Notes under the pieces: generated by a model
What the model was told of the DNA's origin: nothing
The model's database searches: none
What the model saw: the letters and a program-made list of their open reading frames with translations, nothing else
NCBI GenBank assembly: GCA_900770335.1
Contig: CAAGKD010000099.1
Location: 1-32,517 of the forward strand
DNA from: an uncultured Sutterella sp.
GTDB lineage: Bacteria > Pseudomonadota > Gammaproteobacteria > Burkholderiales > Burkholderiaceae_F
Direction: 5' to 3'
Length of the DNA stretch: 32,517 nt
Position numbers and translations under genes: made by a program
Part shown: positions 7,611 to 14,828 of the stretch, in pieces
How the letters are laid out: every line of letters begins with the position of its first letter
Position numbering within the stretch: position 1 is the stretch's first letter

Positions 7611-8960
7611 TCAGCCGAGAAGCCCCTGGCCGCAGGAGGTGAGGACGAGAAGGGGCGCGATGACCGCTATGAGAAGGCGCATGAATCGGAGCGCTCCTTC
7701 GCTCCAGGGGCGCGCCGAGACGAGCTCCTCGCGGATTCCGCCCCAGGCGCGCCAGCCCGCGAGCGCCGCGACGGCAAGGCCCCCCGCGGGCATCAGAAGG
7801 TTCGTGCAGACGAAGTCGAGCCAGTCGAAGAACCCCCGTCCGAAGACCGTGAGGCTTCCCGAGCCCCCGAAGGAGAGCGCCGAGACGGAGCCGAGGAGCA
7901 GGAGCGTTCCCCAGGCGACGAAGGTCGCGGCGCGCCGCGGCAGGCGGCACTCGGTCTTGAGAAACGCCACCGAGACCTCGAGGAGCGACACCGAGGAGGT
8001 GAGGGCCGCGACGAGGAGCGACACGTAAAAGAGCGCCGCGAGGAGCTCTCCGGCGGGAATGTGCGCGAAGATCATCGGAACGGTGAGAAAGACGAGGCCC
8101 GGCCCGGCGTCGGGCTCGAGTCCGAGCGCGAAGACCGCGGGCATGGTCATGAGGCCCGCAAGGAGCGACGCTTCGAGCGAGAGCCCGACGATCCAGAGCG
8201 AGGCGCTCGGGATTGAGACGCGCTCGGGCAGGTAGGCGCCGTACGTGACGAGGATCCCCGCGCCGAGCGAGAGCGAGAAGAAGCAGAACCCCATCGCGCT
8301 CAGGATCGACTGCGGCGTCACCGCGTCCCAGCTGAAGTCAAGGAGGTACCGCACGCCCGTGAGCGCGCCGTCAAGCGACAGTCCCGCGCCCGTGAGGATG
8401 AGCATCAGAACGAAGAGCAGCGGCATGAGGATCTTCGAGAGCCGTTCGATGCCGCGCTCGACGCCGAGCGCCACCGTCGCGCACGTGAGGGTGAGGAAGG
8501 CCAGGAGCCAGGCGATGTTGAGCCAGCCCGTCGAGACGAGCGTGCCGAAGCGGTCGCGCAGCGCCCAGGCGTCGCTTGAGACGACGGCGCCCCGCAGGGC
8601 GTCGGCGAGGTACGCGACGCACCATCCGCCCACGACCGAGTAGTAGGAGAGGATCAGAAAGGACGTGAGGACGGCGAAGCCGCCGATCACGGCGAAGACA
8701 GGTCCGCCCGTGCGGCGCATGGCGGTGACGGCCGAGCCGCGGCCGCGCCGTCCGATCGCGATCTCGGCCATCACGAGCGCCAGTCCGCTCGTGAGCGAGA
8801 AGAGGATGTAGGGGACGATGAAGGCCGCGCCGCCGTTGGCGCCGGCCCAGTAGGGGAACTTCCAGATCGCGCCCAAGCCGATCGCGGAGCCCGAGGCGGC
8901 GAGGATGAAGCCGATGCGGGAGCTCCACTGCACGGCCGGCGCGGCATTCGCAGAGGGCAT
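7611..8960 (-). CDS. NSS/SNF family sodium-dependent transporter, copy 4
   Basis: This is the first gene of the array in transcription order and the most divergent copy: 449 residues from the ATG at 8960. An open frame continues to 9092, but the extension is Arg/Pro/Gly-rich and unlike an NSS N-terminus. TM1 reads GLGAIWKFPYWAGANGG, with Trp for Met and Ala for Thr compared with the other three. TM3 is LSYYSVVGGW, TM6 is FFSLSLGAGI and TM8 keeps AALTSSVS. In TM7 a Glu (in LSLEASLLAG) lies one residue before the position of LeuT E290. The substrate is unknown and amino acid import is the family expectation. It is divergent from the EamA gene at 9253, and the 292-base gap between them should hold both promoters. 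Confidence 0.92.
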   Translation of the reverse strand: MPSANAAPAVQWSSRIGFILAASGSAIGLGAIWKFPYWAGANGGAAFIVPYILFSLTSGLALVMAEIAIGRRGRGSAVTAMRRTGGPVFAVIGGFAVLTSFLILSYYSVVGGWCVAYLADALRGAVVSSDAWALRDRFGTLVSTGWLNIAWLLAFLTLTCATVALGVERGIERLSKILMPLLFVLMLILTGAGLSLDGALTGVRYLLDFSWDAVTPQSILSAMGFCFFSLSLGAGILVTYGAYLPERVSIPSASLWIVGLSLEASLLAGLMTMPAVFALGLEPDAGPGLVFLTVPMIFAHIPAGELLAALFYVSLLVAALTSSVSLLEVSVAFLKTECRLPRRAATFVAWGTLLLLGSVSALSFGGSGSLTVFGRGFFDWLDFVCTNLLMPAGGLAVAALAGWRAWGGIREELVSARPWSEGALRFMRLLIAVIAPLLVLTSCGQGLLG

Positions 8961-9252
8961 TTGTCTTGGGATTGAGGGCCTGGGGCCCGCCGGGCCTTTC
9001 CGCCGGCGGAGCGGCGCCTTCGCTCCGCGCGTCCCGGGCTTTTCGTCCGGGCGGCGCGGCCGGAGGCGGATTGTTGTTCTGAGCGGCCCCAATTGTAGCG
9101 GGAGAAGTTCCGGATCTGAGCACTTTTACCTAGTCCCGGGGGGAACGCCGGGGATGCCGAAGGCCGGACGAAGGTAAAGAATGCGCCCGTACGGCGCGCT
9201 CGCGCGGCCTCAGGCCGGATAATGCGCATCTTTTCCTTGCGGCAGGATCCAA
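8961..9252. other. Divergent intergenic region between NSS copy 4 and EamA transporter
   Basis: I see no gene here. The region is GC-rich near copy 4 and has a lower-GC part around 9070-9135. GATAAT at 9218-9223 on the plus strand is a reasonable -10 for the EamA gene, 30 bases before its start. An inverted motif around 9135-9160 (CCCGGGGGGAACGCCGGGG) is GC-rich without a clear stem. A promoter for copy 4 must also lie here, but I cannot place it. Confidence 0.5.
9218..9223 (+). promoter_or_regulatory. -10-like hexamer GATAAT ahead of the EamA gene
   Basis: GATAAT matches the sigma-70 -10 consensus at five of six bases and lies 30 bases before the ATG at 9253. No recognisable -35 hexamer is seen at 16-18 bases upstream, where the sequence is an alternating GC run. 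Confidence 0.35.
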
Positions 9253-10179
9253 ATGCTTCTTCAGTCGTGCTGGATGCTCGTCGCGGCGTTCTTCTTCGCC
9301 GTCATGAGCGCCTTCGTCAAGCTCTCCTCCGGGGAGGCTGGAACGTTTGAGATCGTCTTCTGGCGCTCGTTCATCAGCCTGCTCCTCATCGCGGGCTTCA
9401 TGCTTCTCAAGGGCGTCTCGCCCGCGACGAAGCACCTCGCGGGGCATCTCAAGCGCTCCGTTCTCGGCACGATCAGCTTCACGATGTGGTTCGCAACGAT
9501 GGGGCACCTCTCGCTCGGCACGTCGACGACGCTCAACTACACGGCGCCCCTGTTCATCGCGATCGTCGTGGTCGCGCAGGCGCTTCTGCGCCGCGAGCGC
9601 GCGCCCTGGCTGCTTGCGCTCGCAATCCTCGGTGGCTTCGCGGGCGTGTGCCTCGTGCTCCAGCCCTCGGTGGGCGGGGACCAGTTCCTCTGGGCGCTCC
9701 TCGGCCTTGCGGCGGCGGCGATGGGGCCGATCGTCTTCTTTCAGATCAAGGCGCTCGGCCAGCTCGGCGAGCCCGCCTACCGCATCGTCTTCTACTTCTC
9801 TCTCGTCGGCACGATCTGGGGCCTCGGCGGGAACCTCCTGCTCGAGGGGGGCCTCTCGATGCACCCGCTCTCCGCCTGGGGCGGACTTCTCGGCGTGGGC
9901 GTGAGCGCGGTCCTCGCGCAGATCTGCCTCACGCGCAGCTACGCCTACGGCAACATGATGCTCACGGCGTGCTTCCAGTTCGCCGTCATTCCGATCGCGG
10001 AGATCTTCAGCATGCTCTTCTTCAAGGAGTCGCTCCCCGCCTCGGCACTCTTCGGCATGGGGCTCATCCTCGTCGCGGGCTGCGCGGCGAGCGTCATCAC
10101 CAAGCGCATGGAGCGCGCCCGCGCGAGCCCGGACCGTTCGGCGCGCGCATCGGGCGCAAGCCCCCGCGCTGTAGAATGA
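9253..10179 (+). CDS. EamA/DMT superfamily transporter
   Basis: This inner-membrane protein of 308 residues has about ten hydrophobic segments arranged as two EamA repeats (roughly 5-135 and 150-285), the layout of drug/metabolite exporters. The N-terminal segment holds AAFFFAVMSAFVKL. The end of the first repeat has the usual TLNYTAPLF, and the second repeat has the matching AVIPIAEIFSMLFFKE. The C-terminal ~25 residues are Arg/Ala/Ser-rich and cytoplasmic. An AGGA six to eight bases before the ATG at 9253 supports that start. Its stop overlaps an ATG at 10176, but the better Psd start is the GTG at 10236. Being 56 bases ahead of psd on the same strand, the two may be co-transcribed. Substrate and direction are not deducible; family members export amino acids and other metabolites. 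Confidence 0.88.
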   Translation: MLLQSCWMLVAAFFFAVMSAFVKLSSGEAGTFEIVFWRSFISLLLIAGFMLLKGVSPATKHLAGHLKRSVLGTISFTMWFATMGHLSLGTSTTLNYTAPLFIAIVVVAQALLRRERAPWLLALAILGGFAGVCLVLQPSVGGDQFLWALLGLAAAAMGPIVFFQIKALGQLGEPAYRIVFYFSLVGTIWGLGGNLLLEGGLSMHPLSAWGGLLGVGVSAVLAQICLTRSYAYGNMMLTACFQFAVIPIAEIFSMLFFKESLPASALFGMGLILVAGCAASVITKRMERARASPDRSARASGASPRAVE

Positions 10180-10235
10180 CGAGGTTTTTCAACCAAAGGC
10201 CTCTCCCGGACGGAGGGGCGTTCCGAGAGGTTTCC

Positions 10236-10883
10236 GTGAGCAACCGAGTCTATCCGCATCCCATCATCGCCCGAGAGGGCTGGCCGATCCTCGCCGGCGC
10301 GCTCATCGCCTTCCTCGCGAGCTGGTGCCTTGACCTCGGCGTCATCACCTTCCTGCTCTTCGCACTCTTCATCTTCTGCCTGCAGTTCTTCCGCGACCCC
10401 GCCCGCGAGGCGCCCGAGGATCCGCGCGCGGTCGTGAGCCCCGTCGACGGGCGCGTCTGCAAGGTCGAGAAGACGACCAATCCCGAGACGGGCGAGGACT
10501 GCGTGAAGATCTCGATCTTCATGAACGTCTTCAGCGTCCACAGCCAGAAGGCGCCGGTCACGGGCGTCGTCGAGAAGGTCACCTACACGCCAGGCCTCTT
10601 CGTCAACGCCGACCTTGACAAGGCTTCGACCGAAAACGAGCGCAACGCCGTCACGGTCCGCACGGACGACGGCCGCCGCGTCACCTTCATCCAGGTCGCC
10701 GGCCTCGTCGCCCGCCGCATCATCTGCTACGCGACGGTCGACCAGCGGCTCGAGCGCGGCGAGCGCTACGGCTTCATCCGCTTCGGCTCACGCGTGGACG
10801 TGTATCTCCCGCCCGAGGCCGAGGTCGTCGCCGGGATCGGCGACAAGGTGACGGGCGTGATGAGCGTCATCGCGAGGCTCTGA
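10236..10883 (+). CDS. psd: Phosphatidylserine decarboxylase proenzyme, short (PSD-A-like) form
   Basis: Psd decarboxylates phosphatidylserine to phosphatidylethanolamine at the inner membrane. The 215-residue protein begins just before YPHPIIAREGWP, the N-terminus typical of burkholderial Psd. It has one or two hydrophobic segments (about 17-50), then FFRDPAR, SPVDGR and FMNVFSVHSQ. KASTENERNA follows, with FGSR near the C-terminus. The enzyme matures by self-cleavage between G184 and S185, which turns the serine into the pyruvoyl group. I chose the GTG at 10236, which has GAGAGG five bases upstream and gives the family's usual length. An ATG at 10176 overlapping the previous stop would add 20 residues. 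The partner enzyme PssA is encoded at 13631-14491 on the other strand, whereas the two genes are usually adjacent in Burkholderiales. A strong terminator follows at 10931-10955. Confidence 0.93.
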   Translation: MSNRVYPHPIIAREGWPILAGALIAFLASWCLDLGVITFLLFALFIFCLQFFRDPAREAPEDPRAVVSPVDGRVCKVEKTTNPETGEDCVKISIFMNVFSVHSQKAPVTGVVEKVTYTPGLFVNADLDKASTENERNAVTVRTDDGRRVTFIQVAGLVARRIICYATVDQRLERGERYGFIRFGSRVDVYLPPEAEVVAGIGDKVTGVMSVIARL

Positions 10884-10930
10884 TTCCGCTTTGCGGCGCC
10901 TCGATCCGCATGGAAGCATGCGCGAAGCGG

Positions 10931-10955
10931 CGCCCCTGCCGGTGCGGCGGGGGCG
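10931..10955 (+). terminator. Intrinsic terminator after psd
   Basis: An 11-pair stem (CGCCCCTGCCG with CGGCGGGGGCG, one G-U pair) with a three-base loop is followed by TTCTGCTC. It lies 48 bases after the psd stop. Confidence 0.6.
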
Positions 10956-11004
10956 TTCTGCTCACGGACGGGCGGATCGGCAATGCCGAAAGCGTCCCGG
11001 AAAG

Positions 11005-11045
11005 ACGCTAAACTGGCGATAATTATTTAAAATCATCATGATAAA
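11005..11045 (+). promoter_or_regulatory. AT-rich promoter-like block ahead of the glycosyltransferase
   Basis: This is the most AT-rich stretch in the window. It includes GATAAT (11018-11023), TAAAAT (11028-11033) and the palindrome ATCATGAT (11035-11042). Either hexamer could be a -10; no -35 is evident. The base composition differs sharply from the surrounding sequence and suggests acquired DNA. Confidence 0.4.
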
Positions 11046-12193
11046 TACCCCACCCCGAAACGGCATTCTCGACAGGAGGATCTGACCGAGGCGTAGTCGG
11101 CAACGGTCGGTTTCGTGCTCCCCGCATCTCAGTCTGCGTCGCGGTCTACAACGTCGCGCCCTATCTCGAGGAGTGCCTTGAGAGCCTGCGAAGCCAGACG
11201 TTCAAGGATGCGGAGTTTCTCGTCGTGGACGACGGCAGCACGGACGGCTTGGCGGAGATCTGCCAAAGGTTCGCGCAGCGTGATTCTCGCTTCATCTTGT
11301 TGAGAAGCAAGGAAAATCACGGATCGCTGATGGCAAGGAAGACGGCTATCGAAAGTCTTCGCGGCGAGTGCGCGCTCTTTCTTGATGGCGACGACCGCCT
11401 GACGTCTCCCGAAGCGCTCGCCCAGGCCTGGCGCCTGATGGAGGCGCATCCGGAGGCGGACATCATCAAGTTCTCAGTGGAATGCTTCGGCGGCGATGAC
11501 GAGCAGCGTCGCGGGATGCGGAAATGGCTGAATGGCGGCCGAGTGACGGGGCCCCTCACAGCGAATGAATATCTCGATGCCGTCTTCATCAGGGGCGGGA
11601 TTTCTTGGACCATTTGGGACAAGCTGTACCGGGCGCCGGTGCTCAAGGCCGCGCTTCCTCACATTCCGGACGAATACTTCGTCGCCGCCGAGGATGCGTT
11701 CTTGACCTTTCTTTTCGCGCAGAACGTCAGAAATGCGCTGGTCCTGAAGGAGCCGCGTCTTTATGCCTATCGCCTGGCGAGCGGCGTTTCCACCAGCGCC
11801 GTTTCCCTGAGCAAATTCGTGAGGCACTTCGCGCGGGAGACGCGCATCATCGGCTGGATGGAGGCGTATGCGCGCGCCGAGGGCCGGGAGGCGCTCTGCA
11901 GACCGGCCATCAACGCTTGTCTGCGGAGGCTTTTGCGAACGCAGGTGTGGCGCTTCAATCAGCTCCCCCGGCAGGACCGGGCGGAGGCCTTCGCGGCGCT
12001 GGCCAAGGAGGGGCGCGTCACGGAGCTCGTGACGGCCTTCATGGAAGAGAATTCTTTCATTGACAAGGGCGTCAACGTCAAGCGCTGCTACCACGGCAAG
12101 GCTGTGAAGTACTTTGTCCTCGGCAAGCTCGCGCTGACAAGGGAGAAGCGCCTGCACTACCGCGACAAGCTCGCCCGCTACATCGCGCTCTGA
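11045..12193 (+). CDS. Family 2 glycosyltransferase, 5' end without a normal start codon
   Basis: This is a GT-A fold family 2 glycosyltransferase, probably adding a sugar to a cell-surface polysaccharide or lipid. The N-terminal nucleotide-binding part begins at about 11123 (RISVCVAVYNVAPYLEECL) and continues to VVDDGSTDG. The metal-binding DGDD follows at about 11382, with an ED (AAEDAFLT) further on that may be the catalytic base. The C-terminal third is basic and unassigned. The frame is open from 11045 (after a TAA) but holds no ATG, GTG or TTG before 11225, and a start there would delete the essential N-terminal strand. An AGGAGG at 11074-11079 is followed by ATCTGACC. A short ATG frame at 11038 ends at exactly that TGA and would continue into this gene after a +1 shift. 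Explanations are recoding, a frameshift mutation or sequence error, or a non-standard start. Codon use is less GC-biased than the neighbours. The coordinates mark the open frame, not a proven start. Confidence 0.75.
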   Translation: MPHPETAFSTGGSDRGVVGNGRFRAPRISVCVAVYNVAPYLEECLESLRSQTFKDAEFLVVDDGSTDGLAEICQRFAQRDSRFILLRSKENHGSLMARKTAIESLRGECALFLDGDDRLTSPEALAQAWRLMEAHPEADIIKFSVECFGGDDEQRRGMRKWLNGGRVTGPLTANEYLDAVFIRGGISWTIWDKLYRAPVLKAALPHIPDEYFVAAEDAFLTFLFAQNVRNALVLKEPRLYAYRLASGVSTSAVSLSKFVRHFARETRIIGWMEAYARAEGREALCRPAINACLRRLLRTQVWRFNQLPRQDRAEAFAALAKEGRVTELVTAFMEENSFIDKGVNVKRCYHGKAVKYFVLGKLALTREKRLHYRDKLARYIAL

Positions 12194-12217
12194 TCCGTCG
12201 GCCTGCGCGCAAGAGAA

Positions 12218-12250
12218 CGCCGCGCCTTCCACGATGGGGGAGACGCGGCG
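12218..12250. terminator. Hairpin between convergent glycosyltransferase and WYL regulator
   Basis: CGCCGCG (12218-12224) pairs with CGCGGCG (12244-12250), and a C-rich run pairs loosely with a G-run inside. It sits in the 72-base gap between two convergent stops and could serve both genes. No clear T-tract follows on either strand. Confidence 0.45.
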
Positions 12251-12265
12251 GCTGTGAGGAGCCGG

Positions 12266-13489
12266 TCAGTTCGACTCGGGCTTCGCCTCGGCGACCGGGG
12301 CCTCCGCGCCAGTCTCCGGCGCGGCCGCCGGGCGGGCGCGCTCGACGAGCCTGCGGTTCATCACGAGCAGGTCGTCGTGCACCGCGCCGCCGAGCTCGGG
12401 ATGCGCGGCGAGCGTGGCGGGCGCCTCGCTGGCGATCTGAGCGGCCTCGATCTGAGCCGCAAGCGCCTCGGAGGACTTTGTCGGAAGCGGGATCGTCTCG
12501 GAGACGATCGTCTTCTTCGTCGAGAGGATGGAGCAGCGGCGCATCGCGAGCCAGCCGTCGAGAAGAAGCGAGTCCTCAAGCTCGACCGTGAGGGTCCATC
12601 CCGGCGTATCCTCGTCGATCTGCGCCGGGGCGATTCTCTGCGAGCGGTTGAAGGGCGTCTCCGTGAGGTTCTTCACGAGCGCGGGGTCGTCGGTGAGGAT
12701 CTCGAGGCGGATCGTCCGGCCCTGGGCGTAGTTGAAGGGGGCGGCGTTCACGTACGCGTCGAGGTCGAACGTCTTGGGCCGCTCGAACGGCTCCTCCTCG
12801 ATGCGGGCGTTCTCGATCCTGTGCAGCGCAAGATGCCGGTAGTCGGTGTACTTCTCGAACTGGCAGACAAGGTACGTGCGCACATCCTGCTGCACGAGGC
12901 CAAGGGGCATGACCCTCGCCTCGACTAGGCGGTCGCGGACGTTGCGGTACTGCACGGCGAGCATGCGGTCCTCAAGCAGCGCCTGCGTGACGGCCTCGAA
13001 GACCGTCGGCTTGATCTGCGGGGGCAGGAACGGCATCGAGGGGCTCACCACCTTGATCTTGCGCAGCCACGAGGAGGTGCGCGCCTCGGGGCGGGCGTCA
13101 AAGCTCATCCGCGCGTCGCGAAAGAGCGGCCGCAGGCCCGTGAGGGCGCTCGCGGGAAGCTGGAAGTGCAGGTACTCGTCGGCGAGGCGCAGCAGGAGCG
13201 ACTCGCGCGGCCCGAGCAGGGGCAGGTGGAAGCCCCGGCCGGAGCCGTCCCACTGGAAGCCGTAGGGCTTGGTGGCGGTGTTCACCCGGATCGGGAACGT
13301 GTCGGAGTGCTCGCGGATCATCTTCATGATGCGCTGGAGCGTCCTGAGGTGTATCGGATAGCCCATCGCCTCTATCTGGGTCTTGATCTCGCTGATCGTG
13401 ATCCAGCGGTTGAGAGGGATGATCTGAAGGATGTGGATGAACACAAGCACGTCTTCGAACATGCAGCTGTTGGGCGTCGTCTTTGGCAT
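12266..13489 (-). CDS. WYL-domain transcriptional regulator
   Basis: This is a predicted DNA-binding regulator of 407 residues. The N-terminal ~70 residues look like a winged helix-turn-helix (ISEIKTQIEAMGYPIHLRTL then QRIMKMIREH). The middle part (about 165-235) fits a WYL ligand-sensing domain, with VQYRNVRDRLVEARVMPLGL and TYLVC in place of the literal W-Y-L, then YRHLALHRIENA. A WCX-like C-terminal part follows (about 250-330, with LTVELEDSLLLDGWLAM). The last ~60 residues are an Ala/Glu/Pro-rich tail. WYL proteins sense small ligands or nucleic acid and often control stress or defence genes; the ligand here is unknown. It lies downstream of pssA on the same strand (141-base gap) and converges on the glycosyltransferase. 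No defence genes are next to it. The ATG at 13489 gives a complete N-terminal helix-turn-helix. Confidence 0.85.
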   Translation of the reverse strand: MPKTTPNSCMFEDVLVFIHILQIIPLNRWITISEIKTQIEAMGYPIHLRTLQRIMKMIREHSDTFPIRVNTATKPYGFQWDGSGRGFHLPLLGPRESLLLRLADEYLHFQLPASALTGLRPLFRDARMSFDARPEARTSSWLRKIKVVSPSMPFLPPQIKPTVFEAVTQALLEDRMLAVQYRNVRDRLVEARVMPLGLVQQDVRTYLVCQFEKYTDYRHLALHRIENARIEEEPFERPKTFDLDAYVNAAPFNYAQGRTIRLEILTDDPALVKNLTETPFNRSQRIAPAQIDEDTPGWTLTVELEDSLLLDGWLAMRRCSILSTKKTIVSETIPLPTKSSEALAAQIEAAQIASEAPATLAAHPELGGAVHDDLLVMNRRLVERARPAAAPETGAEAPVAEAKPESN

Positions 13490-13630
13490 GGCGATATCCG
13501 ATTGCGGTTGCGTCGCTTGTCTGGAATGAATCCTTGGGTTCGGGGTGCTACGGCTCTTCCGGGCCGCGGCTCAGGCCTGCGGAGGCCTCGCGCCGCGCCC
13601 GGTGCGCGCAAGGCGTTGAATGGGAACGGA

Positions 13631-14491
13631 TCAGTGCCGGGCGGCGGCCTCTGCGACCTCCTGGGCCTCGAGCGCCTCGCGCTGCGCGGCGAGGTCCTTC
13701 TCGATCGGGTTCGGGCGTCCCGTCCACCAGCACCAGAACTCATAGACGAAGCCCGAGAGCGCGTAGATGCAGAAGAGCACGAAGATCGAGAGCGAGACGT
13801 TGCTCGAGATCACGATGAAGGCGATGGCGCAGACGACGATCACCCAGAACGGGATCGTGCGCACAACCGCGTAGCTCTTGCCCGAGAAGAAGGGGGCGTT
13901 GCTCACCATCGTGAGGCCCGCGTAGAGCGTCACGACGAGCGCGATCGTGCTCTGGCAGGCGACGAGCCAGTCGGGGAGATGGTTCTCGACGGCGAGCCAC
14001 ACGAAGCCGCACACGAGCGCGGCGGCGGCCGGCGAGGGCAGGCCCTGGAAGTAGTTCTTGCTCACGACGCCGACGTTGCAGTTGAAGCGCGCGAGGCGCA
14101 GCAGGGCGCACAGGGCGTAGATGAAGGCCGTGGCCCAGCCAAGCTTGCCGAGCTCGACGAGCGAGAACTCGTAGACGATCAGGGCCGGGGCGACGCCGAA
14201 GCTCACGGCGTCGGCGAGGCTGTCCATCTGGACGCCGAACTCGGACTGCGTGTGCGTGAGGCGCGCGACGCGTCCGTCCATGCCGTCAAAGAGCATGGAG
14301 AAGAAGACCGCGATGGCGGCGGTCGAGAAGTTGGAGTTCATCGCCTGGATGATGCCGTAGAAGGCCGCGAAGAGCGCCGCCGCGGTGAAGGCGTTCGGCA
14401 GAACGTAGATGCTCTTCGACTTCACCGCCTGGAGACGGCGCTGCCCGATGGAGGCGAGGCTTTCGCGACGCGGCGTGTTTTGCTCGGTCAT
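13631..14491 (-). CDS. pssA: CDP-diacylglycerol--serine O-phosphatidyltransferase
   Basis: PssA makes phosphatidylserine from CDP-diacylglycerol and serine in the inner membrane, the step before Psd. The protein is 286 residues. The CDP-alcohol phosphotransferase signature D-x2-D-G-x2-A-R-x8-G-x3-D-x3-D is complete: D69, D72, G73, A76, R77, G86, D90 and D94. Around it are about seven to eight hydrophobic segments, starting at YVLPNAFTAAALFAAFYG. The C-terminal tail is charged (Glu/Ala-rich). I chose the ATG at 14491; the open frame up to 14599 is Arg/Lys-rich and not typical. TAGAAT on the minus strand at 14572-14577 is a possible -10. The 8-span length and position near psd favour the membrane (type II) PssA rather than the E. 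coli phospholipase-D-like enzyme. Confidence 0.92.
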   Translation of the reverse strand: MTEQNTPRRESLASIGQRRLQAVKSKSIYVLPNAFTAAALFAAFYGIIQAMNSNFSTAAIAVFFSMLFDGMDGRVARLTHTQSEFGVQMDSLADAVSFGVAPALIVYEFSLVELGKLGWATAFIYALCALLRLARFNCNVGVVSKNYFQGLPSPAAAALVCGFVWLAVENHLPDWLVACQSTIALVVTLYAGLTMVSNAPFFSGKSYAVVRTIPFWVIVVCAIAFIVISSNVSLSIFVLFCIYALSGFVYEFWCWWTGRPNPIEKDLAAQREALEAQEVAEAAARH

Positions 14492-14571
14492 TGGAATGCG
14501 TTTTCCTTTTCTCTTTTTCATGCGTCGCCGCCGCGGTCGCGCAGGCTCGGGCGGCGGGAGGAATCCTGCGC

Positions 14572-14577
14572 ATTCTA
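14572..14577 (-). promoter_or_regulatory. -10-like TAGAAT ahead of pssA
   Basis: Reading the minus strand, CTAGAATGCGC lies 81 bases before the pssA ATG. The same TAGAAT form recurs ahead of several genes in the window. No -35 is recognised. Confidence 0.35.
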
Positions 14578-14715
14578 GCGATTCGCCGTTCTGCGACAAG
14601 CCGCGTCCCGCGATCGCGATTGTCTCGGAGCGTTTCAGAGGGATTGAGGGGGATCGCGCCTCTCGGGGCCATCACGCGCGGGCAATGGCGCCGGGGGCCG
14701 AGCGGCGCGCGGCCG

Positions 14716-14721
14716 TAGAAT
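14716..14721 (+). promoter_or_regulatory. -10-like TAGAAT ahead of the FAH-family gene
   Basis: TAGAAT lies 108 bases before the ATG at 14829, in a gap without other coding signal. There is no clear -35. Confidence 0.3.
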
Positions 14722-14828
14722 GCCCGCAATCGCATCGGGCGGGCGTTCGGGAGAAAAGCGCTCCGGACGCCGCCCCGGCATTTCATTGAAGAGACTCCGT
14801 TGAGAGTCGAGAGAGGAGGCCTCCCGCC

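Larger units (their letters stand above)
14492..14828. other. Divergent intergenic region between pssA and the FAH-family gene
   Basis: No gene is seen in these 337 bases. They hold a minus-strand -10-like TAGAAT (14572-14577) for pssA and a plus-strand TAGAAT (14716-14721) for the hydrolase. The palindrome CGCGATCGCG (14609-14618) lies between them and could be an operator, though such GC palindromes are common by chance here. An AGGAGG at 14814-14819 is the ribosome-binding site of the next gene. Confidence 0.5.

Noticed and set aside
9486..10235. A fused frame joining an upstream stretch to Psd
   Set aside because: The upstream part is the shifted frame of the EamA gene and is Arg/Pro-rich. 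Psd has a well placed GTG with a Shine-Dalgarno at 10236.
11225..12193. GTG at 11225 as the true glycosyltransferase start
   Set aside because: It would remove the VCVAVYN strand and part of the nucleotide-binding fold, which is encoded in frame just upstream.
12266..13489. WYL regulator as a sign of an anti-phage defence island
   Set aside because: WYL proteins often regulate defence systems, but the neighbours are a glycosyltransferase and lipid genes, with no nuclease, BREX, CBASS or similar gene in view.
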